Shown: positions 44,201 to 56,200 of the stretch, in pieces
How positions within the stretch are numbered: the first letter of the stretch is position 1
Layout: the number at the start of each line of letters is the position of its first letter
Assembly (NCBI GenBank): GCA_964019695.1
Contig: OZ026515.1
Location: 37,092,994 to 37,156,993 of the forward strand
DNA: 64,000 nt
Direction of reading: 5' to 3'
Origin: Loripinus fragilis
Lineage: Eukaryota > Mollusca > Bivalvia > Lucinida > Lucinidae
Program-made: the position numbers and the translations under genes
Notes under the pieces: model-generated
What the model was told of the DNA's origin: nothing
Database searches by the model: none
What the model saw: only the letters and a program-made list of their open reading frames with translations

Positions 44201-47200
44201 AGTAAAACCGGTCTTATGCAGCCACTCAAAAATATACAAAGACAAATGGTAGCTTAATGAAGGTCGAAAGTATTGCAGAATGGTCTTTTGGAGCATTCTG
44301 CAATATCACCTGCATAGAGCAAAAATCAGCATTGACAATTAATTTTGGCCTTTTTTTGGGGTGACCACTTAAGGCGGGGTTTACTGTATATTTTCCAAAC
44401 ATGAGCATTGTGACACCCGATTTTAGCCATTCTTTTGCTTTCTAGACGGTTTTGGTATTGCTATCCCGGTATTTAGTTATTAGAAACAACAAACTCGGTC
44501 TTTGCTTGTATAATTACTTTACCAGATGATGGCTTACCAAATGGTACAAACTTATCTAATTTCACCAAATATTGTTAATGTTGTGCACACTTTTCAAAAA
44601 GTAAAAAGTTACCTATTCCATTGAATTTTTGTTTTTGCCAGTTTACAAACAGTACATTTTTTCACGTTAATTTTTTTCATGTCTGCATTATAGCATCTTC
44701 GTGAAATTTGAGTCCTAACATAGGGGATAATGCGGTTTAAAATGGTACTAAACATGAATGGGTTTGTTAATCAGTTACTGTGATAAAAGATCATGCTACG
44801 AACTTTCCAAATGCCCCTCGTATACTACATTTTAGGCAGTGGGTGCCAGGGTAGTTAGAATGATTTGTGCGCCCAGCAAAGACTTAGGGCAGACTTGGCA
44901 TTCGCCCAGTCAGATTAGAGTCTTGGACACAATGGACATTTAACCCATATGTCCCACGCTTATTGCGGTCGGCCGTGGCCGGCCGCTTCTATAAACATCA
45001 GTCGAAACATACATCAAAATCAGGTTTTGATTGAACCCTTATACTCTGCTTAAGGCATGTTTTAATGGTAACCGAACAATGAGCAGGGAACCAAAAATGT
45101 GTAGACTTGTTCTCGAATGTTTCCAACTTTAGGTTAACCTATTGTGCGAAGCAAGCGGGAGCGAACTTAACTTACCCAAGGTAGGCGTTATTAGCCAGCA
45201 TTGTAAGAGGAGGTTGTCGATGTATTCTGCATCATTGTATGTGCACAAAAGATGATCATTTGCCTTCTCTTTATTTTTATAGCATGGAAAACGTAATGAA
45301 TCACATTATATGCAGCTTTTAATGACAGTTTTGAGGGTAAGAAACGTAATTCGTGGATTTTGACACACCTATTCTCTTTTCGGTATTTAGAAAAAATTCG
45401 CGCCATTATCTGTCACGTGACATTAACATCCATCTTTTACAAGTGCGCGTTCAACGAAACCAACGTAAATATTGTTGTTTTTTATGAGAGTATTTGTTCA
45501 TGGTAAGTTTTTGCGAGTATTTTTGATAGGGGGCTCAAATATACATGAAAAAAAGGGGGTTCGATTTTAAACTGGTTCCGAGTTGTTCAAATTAACAATA
45601 GCAAGTGTAGGGGAGAGAACCAGTCTAGTTCGATTTGGTACTTTTGCCTGATTATTTCTGCTCTTTTCGGTATTTAGTAAAAAGTTCGCGCCCTTTTCTG
45701 TCACATGACAATCATTCGGCAAACCTCGTATCGGTCGCCATGTTAACTACTTTCGCTTTTAAAGATGGCGGCCACGACAACAACGGTCTCGCTTCGCAAA
45801 AATATGGCAAAATACCCGCTATCAATAGCTGCAACTACTATACTATTGGTGTTTGCCATATTGTCATGTTGTGAGTAACAGTTTTCACAAGGTTTGAACG
45901 CCAACAAATATTTGTGCTGCCAAATAACGAGTGAAATAGATTTCACGTTTTCCCTTGCAGTTAAAGATAAGCAGAACCCTATTTTGTTTGTTTACTGATT
46001 GATTTGGTTCTTTGCGTCCCATCAACAATCTTTCAGTGGAACAGGGACGGGTCTTCCTGGGTTGAACCAGTACTAAGCTAGGATAAATGTGTCTTGCTCA
46101 AGGATGACAACGCAACATACGGGAGCTCAGTGGTAGAGTGCTTGACTCGAGGCCGAAGGGCCGTGGGTTTGAGCCTCAACGGCGTCACTGCGTTGTGTCC
46201 TTGAGCAAGACACATTTATCCTAGCTTAATACTGGTTCAACCCAGGAAGACCCTTCCCTTTATAACTGAAAGATTGTTGATGGGACGTAAAGAATCAAAC
46301 AAACAAAAACAACGCAACATTCCTATCCCCACTCCCGAGCAGTTTCAGTTTGAAAAAGTGAGGGTTTAACATCCTACCAGCAGGCAGCAGAGCTCTAAGG
46401 TCATGGAGACACCGTCACAGCTCAGTCTCATCCGTGGATCGAACTCTAGGACCCCTGGATAAGTCACCAGTGTTACAGTTACATTACATGTTTTGTTTTG
46501 ATTCTTTACGACACATTGAACAATTTTTCAGTCGCCAGACGGGGCTAGACTCGAGTTGGAGGGGTTTTGGGTTTGGGCCTTACCAGGGGCACTGTCGCAC
46601 TCCCCTAATTTTATCTGTCTGACAGGGTTTGTTCCCATTCATCTCCCCACAGTTTTCTTATTCCCCTGAATGAAATTACTTATCCCCACTCCTGTACCCC
46701 AAACATAAAATTTACCTTGTTCCTCCATTTCCAAAACCCCTGGATGGGCCTCAAGAATGTTAAGCTGATTCCATAGCATAAAGTCAAATTTTGAGAAAAA
46801 TAAATTTTGTTCCTATTCCTAGACATGAGCGGATCCAGGAATTTACGTCATGGGGGGTCCAGGTCAGTCTGACAAAAAAAAGCTCCGTTTTTTTTTTTTT
46901 TTTAGTCCTCAGCTTATTTTACAGAAGTCAAATGGTCAATTTAAAAGAAATCTATCATTTTTCAAGGTTCCAGAGGGGGTCCAACTTTTTCCAGGGGGGG
47001 GGGGTCCAAATGCTGATTCCCTATAGAAACCCATGTAACTTGTGATTTTCCAGGGGGGGTCCGGACCCCCTGTTCCCCCCCTTTGGATCCGCACTTGCTA
47101 GACCCCTTCTGATGATGGAAATAAAAGAATAAGTGCCATAGGCCCAGTTAAGCAAATATTTTGAGCATAAAATTCCTTATAAATCCATTAATTCTAACAT

Positions 47201-50200
47201 TTAAAGAACCATCTCATTGAGACAGTTCCTTTGGAAATATTTTTAAAATTTTTAATTACTGAGACTCTTATCTGGAGGCCTACATGTTTATAGGTGTCAC
47301 AATTTGGAAAATTTTACTTTTATTTTTCTGAAAATATGACATTCCCATGGCTGTGGAAATACCATGCCCGACTTGTCCGACCAGGTCCCATTTCATTCAG
47401 GACAAGTTGAAAATTTCTATTTACTTGTCCTTGGACAAGTACAAATGTATTAAGTTAATAAAATTCTGTATTTCATATTTTGATTAATTGTTACGAGCTC
47501 ACATCTAGCATTGAAAACAGTGTGGACCCTGATTCATACAAGAGAAGCCAGCTGATCAGGATCCATCCTGTTTACAAGAGTTGATCTGGTTTCATACTGT
47601 TTTTGAAAGAATAAATAGTTCTCTAAGCACAGATTTTTTCTTTTGGACAAGTAAAATATTCTATGGACAAGTACATTTTGGCTTTTTACTTGTCCCTGGA
47701 CAAGAAGAAAATTTTATCATTTCCACACCCCTGAGTCATTTCATTCAAATTTTCTTGAGAAATAGTATTTCGCCATTTGAACCTTTTTTCTCTACATTGA
47801 ATGAAGTTTTAAATTATTGACAAATCTGTTTTTTTCTTCTTCCACTTTTTAAGTACATTTATGATTATCATTTCCCCGCCATGATAATGGGCGGGGCATT
47901 AAGTGTTACCCCTGTGCGTACTCACGTAAGTACATGCGTCTGTCCTGACGACGTCTGCTCTCTAAAACGAATACTTTTGATTCAAATTTTATGAAACTAG
48001 GTCACATTGTTTAGTACCATAATGTCTTCTTCAAGTTCGATAATGGTCCATATTGCACCAGGCTCTCAGTAGTTATGGCCCTTTGTTTATGAAAATTCAC
48101 CGTTTTAAACGATGTTTGCTCTCTAAGTCAAAATTTTTTATCAGAATTTTATGAAACTTTGTCTCATTGTTTAGTACCATGATGTCTTTTTCAAGTATGA
48201 TAATGGTCTATATGGCACCATGCTTTAAGGAGTTATTGCCCTTAGTTTATGAAAAATCATCGGTTGAAACGACGTCTACTCTCTAACATGAATAGTTTTG
48301 ATTCTTGGTCACATTATTAAGTGCCATAGTGTGTTCAAGTTTTAGAAAGGCCCAATCGCATCATGCCTTCAGGAGTTATTGCCCTTTGTGAATGACAATT
48401 CCCTATTTATACAAATTTGGCAATAGCGGGGGCATCCGTGTCCCATTGACACATTTCTAGTTTTCTTTATGCTTTAGATACACTATTTACACAATGTGCT
48501 TTAAATCATTTGGCAAGGATTTGAAAATGTTCACATTTTATTTTATATTATAAAAAATATTTTTGACACTTAATTCATTCAAATTTTCTCCAGCAAGAGA
48601 GAATAAATGGAAATTTAAAATGGCATTTTTTCTGTAATTAATGATATTCAATGCATATTAAATGTTGAAAACAAATAAAAGCCATTTTTCACATAGCTCC
48701 AGATAAGGCTGCGTATTGCGTATTTACGCAATTTCGTGGACCTGAAAACGCAATTAAAATAATTTCTGTGCGTACAAAAACGCAATAAAAATCCTTGATA
48801 CTCAATTCTGAACTTTTTCATAGCGTATGACGCTATTGTATTCTGTATGCGATTGTCGTTTTTCGCATTACAAGCTGTTGTTGGGTACAAATTTATACAC
48901 GGCGTCACGCTGAATCTAGTCTATTAAATAGTAAACCAGTCCAGGAACATTCTTATCGCTGTTATTTACACATTACGACATTCGTCTCGCTTTACAATAA
49001 CAATGGCGTATAATGACGGCGAAAAAGCCCCAGCGCAATTGAATATCTTATCGTAACTAACTCTAATAGTACTGCGTTGGTGTTTCGAAGAATCAAAGAT
49101 GACTTGATAGATACGTTATTTTTGAAGTAAGTTGGAAATAGCGATCTCAGATATACTAATATTGCCAGTGTGCTTTCCAAAGGTGAAACCGAAAGTAAAC
49201 AAAAAATCAGGAGAAACAAGGTACGGTTTCATTGCTTATTTGCTTTCAGATGGATACCCAATACAAAAACTTTAAATACCCAATTTAAAATTTGAAATAC
49301 CCAATTAAGTCAAAAAGAGGTGGGTAAATACCCAATTGCCTCCAATCCTTATCTGGAGCTATGTTTCATAATCGAAATCGTAAAACTTTCACATTTTTAT
49401 TAATAAAACCTATGTTGAAGTTTAGAATTAAGAGTTGAACTCATTGTAACAAATTATCTTTTAATTAAGAGCACTGTAATGGAATAAAAGCCTTGCTTTC
49501 ATGAAATATAGCCATTTCAACACAATTAGCTTCCATGGTGTAATAGGAAACATACTCACTCTTGGAATGAGGGCTCCAGGTTCAAATCCTGGTAGAAGTA
49601 CAAAGTTGGGCAGCTGGAAACTGATATGGATGAATCAATTATAGAAACAAAAATAGAAATCTAACCAGTACAACTAAATTAGCTTCCGTGGTGTAATAGA
49701 AAACATACTCACTCTTGGAATGAGGGCTCCAGGTTCAAATCCTGGTGGAAGTAAAAAAAAAGTTGGCAGCTGGAAACTGATTTGGATGCTTCAATAATAT
49801 TAACGAAATTTAATAGAAATCTAGCCAGTACAACAAAATAAGCTTCCATGGTGTAATAGAAAACATACTCACTCTTGGAGTGAGGGTTCCAGGTTCAAAT
49901 CCTGGTGGAAGTAAAAAAGTTGGCAGCTGGAAACTGATTTGGATGCTTCAATAATATTAACGAAATTTAATAGAAATCTAGCCAGTACAACAAAATAAGC
50001 TTCCATGGTGTAATAGAAAACATACTCACTCTTGGAGTGAGGGTTCCAGGTTCAAATCCTGGTGGAAGTAAAAAAAAGTTGGCAGCTGGAAACTGATTTG
50101 GATGCTTCAATAATATTAACGAAATTTAATAGAAATCTAGCCAGTACAACAAAATAAGCTTCCATGGTGTAATAGAAAACATACTCACTCTTGGAGTGAG

Positions 50201-53200
50201 GGTTCCAGGTTCAAATCCTGGTGGAAGTAAAAAAGTTGGCAGCTGGAAACTGATTTGGATGCTTCAATTATATTAACAAAATTTAATAGAAATCTAGCCA
50301 GTTCAACAAAACTAGCTTCCATGGTGTAATAGAAAACATACTCACTCTTGGAGTGAGGGTTCCAGGTTCAAATCCTGGTGGAAGTAAAAAAGTTTGCAGC
50401 TGGAAACTGATCTGGATGCTTCAATTATATTAACAAAATTTGATAGAAATCTAGCCAGTTCAACAAAATTAGCTTCGGTGGTGTAATAGAAAACTTACTC
50501 ACTCTTGGAGTGAGTGTTCAAGATTCAAATCTTGGTGGAAGTAAAATGTTTTAACACAAATAAGAAAATAGTTACAATTTTACGCATAAAAAGTTCCTTA
50601 ATTTGAATGTATGATAATGAAGGAAGAGAAAAGGAGAGGATTAGGATGAGAAATTCGCCCAGATATGATATCTGGCTAGTGCTTGATCTGGAAGGGATCA
50701 ATGTTAGCCCTGTTTATGAGATTTTGAGTCTGACTTTCCATAGAAATTCAACCTAAAAATACTGAATTTTGATACTCAAAAGAACCGTCTTGATGAGATT
50801 TTTTTTTCGAGCACCCAAAACATATATTTTAACTTAATATGAACTTAGGCACTACCTAGATGCAGACATATTATTATTTCAGGAATTCACTATGGGATTT
50901 AAATTGTTAAGAAATTGGCAAGATCACAAATTTAACATACAAGGGAGGACCCTTCTTTAAGGCAAACCGATTGAGAAGGGAGAAAGATACAAGCTGTGAC
51001 AGTGTCTCATTTCAAATCTTGCAAACTTTTCTTAAAAAGCTCAGATTTTGACAAGTTAGTATAGTTCAATTGGCAGAACGGCCTCAGGTTATGATATGTA
51101 AGCACCTGGAGGTATGTCTGGGTTCGAACCCCAGTGCTAGCAGTCTGATCTGAAATTTTATCAACAATCTGATTATTCAAAGTACAAAACATGCAGTATG
51201 TAAATATCTATCAGTATTTAAGCTAATCGACCGCCAGCTTTTTGGAAAAGCTAATACTTGTCAATGGGACCAATCCATTCCCGTTTTAATGGTTGTCATT
51301 TTTATTCAAATCTTAAGGGCAAATGCGGGTAATACTTCCCACATTGAAATCTTTTTAATACTTTGCATACAGTTTGTTTTATGTATGGAATGTCAATTTA
51401 TGAAATAAAAAGGATATATCACCATGCTCAATTTTTCATAATCTCACATGGAAGTTTTCAGTATTTTACTTTTTTTTTAAAGAAAAACCCAAGTCGTTAA
51501 TATTAAGCTAGATATTTGTAATCGCCATCCAGCTTCTTTATTTAAAATTAGTTTTTTTTATTTCTCAACCAAAACATATGTTGTTGAATTAAATGGACAT
51601 ATTCAATGAGACGGTTCTTTTGAAGAGCAAAAGCACACTCTTTAACTTGATAAGGTAAACATCACAATTTCTATGCTATGAAAGTTTCTTTAACTTGACC
51701 TATGTGGCATACATAAAATGAATTTTTCTGCAAAATGCAATTCTGGTCGCATTGCTAGTAGTTTCATATCAAGCACTATTTAGACTATCAGTATACGAAA
51801 ATCCAGCCGTATACCTCTCGGTTGCAAAAACCTGTGTTTTTTCATGATACGTGACTTCGGTTCCCCGACTATATCTAGAGTGCAAGAAAAGAATTTCTAT
51901 GCATACATGAACGTTAAGTCTCATATATCATTTTCATGTGTGTAAGAAAAATCCGTACATACTCATGTGTGCTACTTACTCATGTGTGCTATCATAGCTG
52001 GATAGTTTTTCTCCTTGTTCGCAAAAATTGGATTCCATATTAAATAGCACTGAAACAGAAACAACAACAATAATTATAACAGGTAAAAAATCCCCTGATG
52101 AAGGGTAATTATGAACTCGTTTCCCCAACCCTTAAGTCCATATAGCATCATCCAGGCCCAGAGGTTTTAAAACTATTGTCATACGCAACTCAACTGAGCA
52201 TGAAATGGGTACGTGCATTAAGGGGCTATTTTGGCCCCCTCTACAGCAAAACCTGAAAGTTGCTTTTCATCAATTTCATCTTATTGGTTTATTAGAAGAA
52301 TAGCCCAAGTGTAAAATTCTGGTATTTATTTTACCGGTTGCTATGGTAACCAAAATGGCCGACAAAATAGGCTTCAAATAGAGAAATTGCCATTTTAGGC
52401 CAAATTTTAGGCTTTTGGAGACCGTTTTTTTTAAGAATTAGATAATTAGATATCAGCACAAGCAAATACCAAAAAAAAAAAAAAATAAATATATTGTGTG
52501 TCGTGATAGTTCTCATCATCTGTTAAAATAATTTTTTGGTATTTGCTTGTGCTCTATATTAATTCCCCAGTTACATGTCTCAAATTTGCTCCAAAATGGT
52601 CATTTTCCTATTTTCAGCCTATTTTGGCGGCCATTTTTGTTACCATAGTAACCGTAAAAGTCGAATCAATACCAGACTTTTACACTTTGGCTATTGTTCT
52701 AATGAACTAATAAGAAGAAACTTGCGAAGAGCTACTTTTAGTTTTTGACCTCATGGGGGTGCAAAATAGCCTCTTAATGCACGTACCCCTTTCAACTGCT
52801 CATAAATACTAAATTATTGGAAAATAAAGACTCTTCTTCCTTTCATACTCTCAGATGTTGTATTTATCGTACTAATAAATGTTAAAATACCAACAATTAT
52901 TGGCACTTAAACATTTATGAGCATGATAATTTTTTCTTGCTCATCTGAGTTGAGCATTAAATAAGCTCGATGCTAAAGCATGTAAAGTATGTTGTACACC
53001 ATTCGTTTAAGTGTCATCAATAAAACTAAGTTCCAATAAAAAAAATTAACTGCACACTTTCTATTCTCGTTCCATAGATTGGGTGTGTGTGTAAGGTCTA
53101 AATTTTCCTTACATATGAGCCAGTGCATGAGATTTCCAACAATGTGATATGTGCGACCAGCAAAGCCTCAGATAAGCCTGCGCATACGCGCAGTCTGATC

Positions 53201-56200
53201 AGAGTCTATGCTAGTCGCTTGAGTATTCTATGATTGTTAAGCTATTGAATGAACACCATTTGGAGTTCCTAAGCTTACAAGGAGGCTGCACATGCTCGTC
53301 CCAGTCTACACTTGTCAAAATACCACATTGATGGAAATCACATGTCGCTGCTCATTTTATTTTATTCTTCATTCCCTTCAATTTAATATGCAACATGTCA
53401 ACTTTACAAAGTTTTGCCCCCTGGTTCCACTCAGAGGTCATTGATGTGTGTCTTCGTCGGGGTGGGGGTGGGGTGGTAATAAATACACGGGGATCGTCAG
53501 AAGATAATACATACATGTACGACGTACATGTAGCCTGGGTTCCAGTCTGATCATTTTATTTTTCGCGTTTTTGTGTGTAGGGCCTACATAGTTTTTTTAT
53601 AAAACGGATTTTTTGCAACGATGTGCACTTAAGGAACTCTGATAATGTCCTAAAAATTCAAGGCAGAATAAATTGTTGCCTAAACTCATTTCTGCCCTCC
53701 AGAATAACCTTCCTCCACGAGGTTGCAGGTTGCTTCATTCGGGAACAATCTGAATACAGACTATATACATCTCCCAAAACACTTTTACAATGGTATAAAA
53801 ATCGAAATGCACAATTCGCCCTCGTTTAAGAACTAAATGCAGAGCACTCAACTGACACTCCGAATTGTTGAGATTTCAAATGGCCTTTCTACAATATTGT
53901 AATAAATGGTTTGCTGTACAAAGTTCCACTTTTATTCTACTGTGATCAGTATCATACCATTACAGACTAACCCCCTAGTTAGTTGAAACAAAGTAATAGA
54001 AAAGGTCTCAGTTTTTTTTAAAAAAATCGCGTTGGGTCCATCGCCACCTGGTCAAGGAAAGAGTCCTTCATTATGATCATTAGCTGGTTCCGCGATGACT
54101 ATTGACATTTTCTTCCTCGCAATTAACGTTTGGCCTACTTCGTCTGTTGATAACCTTTACAAAACAGGCTGGACCCATAAGGTCGGGCCTGATCAAGGTC
54201 CATACTACTTGACACTCTGATGGTATTCCTGAAATAATTTTTCGAAAAAGTTGATTTTTAGAAAAATCAGAAGACGTAAAAGGTATGCCCAATTACCCAG
54301 TAGGCAACAAGAATGACGCTAACTCCAACCAGAACAGTGGCGGATCCAGAGGGGGTCCCTTGAGCCCCCTCCCGGGCCCCCACCCGCGCCCGTTTTTTCA
54401 ATATCCTATGAAAAATGAGATAAACAGTAAAAAGAACCCTGAGGCAATTCCAAGAGGAAATTCTTTTGACGTCGCGTCAGATGTTGGTGTTAATTTTAAA
54501 AACGGAGGGGTCCTCTCTATTGAAAGTTCTCTATTTCACTTATTCCATTATACATTTTTACAAACTAAACATCAAAGAAAAGGTTATTAATTATATTTTA
54601 CATTGATGAAAAACGAAAGACAAATCAAGATACAAAGAAAAAGTTATCGCTAACATGTTCCGTATAAATTGCCGATTTTTTGCATGTAGAGATGTAACAT
54701 AAATCGTTTGGCGGAGTGTTTCTAAATCCAAAAGTTTTAACTAATAATGCATGAAATCTTGTAATTTTCCCCGTATAGCTACATTTGTGTGCTTATCCTC
54801 ACGACGACATGCGCGAAATTGCCGTTAATCGGCAAACTAACCAGAAATAGCCAACCAAGCAAAGAAACGGAACGTGTAGAGATTTAAATAAAACGTTGAA
54901 AACATGGGGTCTGTGTATTTATGTTGATGTATTACTTTTTAGTGCCTCGTGTTTTTGAAATTCGAAGTATATCACAAAAATGCGTTTTCAAAATAGAATT
55001 AAAATTTGGATTTATTCTTGATTTTTTTCCATATTTAGAGCAAAAATTTGTTATTTTGCTGTGTCTAGCAAAAATGTCACACTCACGCAAATGGCGTCTT
55101 TGGAAATATGAGACATTAATTCAATACTAAATGAAAAGATGTTTCTTCAAACTTATTTCTCTCTAAATAAGATATGTAAATGCGTTTTTCATATATTTTA
55201 TGCTGTTTTTAAATAAAGAGAATTTGTTAAATATTGAATAAAATATCGCTAAAATGCTTTGTCTAGCAAAAATGTCACAGACGCCGTTTTTTTTTTACTT
55301 TGCTAATCGCGTCGTAAAAACGTTAACATTTTAGCGTTATAATATGCGTAAATGCCAAATACTTAATCGCGCATTTTCTTAAAACTTATATACTTATATA
55401 CTGATGCATTAGCATAGTCTTGTAGGACACTGTCCTACATAAAGTAATATAAAATAGGGCACTGGCCAGAATTAATTCGAAAAATCTGAATATTCAGTGA
55501 CTTTTACCCCTGTTTTTAGGAATATTCAGGAAATATATCACAGGAGCTTGAAATTCGATCCTTATTCACTCCTATAGCCCCTAAACCGAAAGCTCATAAT
55601 GTCATTACGTAATGATGACATTTAATCTTTTGGTTATGAGGCATATACATGTAATGTAAGGACCAAACTTCAAGCTCCTGTGTATATATACAGCCACAGG
55701 ACATACCCATTCTCCACCCAGTGACGTTGCCGCTTAAATCGATGTATTTCCAGATGTTTTGCAAAAATTATTGTCCAAAAACTATAGAAGCTACAATTTT
55801 GAAAAAAGTACCAAATGAAAGCAAATTGATTTACGCAATAAACATTTTTATTGTAGCTTCTCGCTTTCTGTTGTTTTCGTATAGTAGTAATTTAAACGCA
55901 AACACAAATTAAAATTACAGTTTTCGGTGACGTTAACGTTAGCGTCTACGGGAAAAGTGATGTTTTAAAATTTACATTCACTTTTAAATGCGTTCTACTT
56001 GAGAACCAAAAGTGTAATTATTTTAATCATTTATTGTATATTGCTGCTCCCAATTTGCTCTTCATCCCTGTAAGTTTTATAAAATTTAACCCAGTTTGTC
56101 ATGGTATGTTTTACAAAATTCTAGAAAGGTCTTGTTTCAAGCGGCGACGTCGCAAAGTGGCAAACAACTACATGTCCCGAAACTGTACATCATATTGCTA

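Larger units (their letters stand above)
49529..50543 (+). repeat. Tandem array of seven tRNA-Gln(UUG)-like units, ~157-bp period
   Basis: Units start at 49529, 49682, 49842, 49999, 50158, 50315 and 50472. Each is 72 nt with an intact acceptor stem (GCTTCCA/TGGAAGT), D arm (GTGT/ACAT), anticodon stem (CTCAC/GTGAG) and T arm (CCAGG TTCAAAT CCTGG). Spacers of about 85 bp are also repeated (GGCAGCTGGAAACTGATTTG). The seventh unit has a damaged T stem. Confidence 0.85.

Noticed and set aside
45160..45210. Minus-strand ATG CTGGCTAATAACGCC with GTAAGT donor as alternative first exon of the 169-aa gene
   Set aside because: It ends in phase 2, which gives a stop when joined to the exon at 44048.
45191..45406. 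71-codon minus-strand frame starting MARIFSKYRKENRC
   Set aside because: No homology recognised, and its splice phase does not fit the downstream exons of the 169-aa gene; the start lies in the duplicated CGCGCC block.
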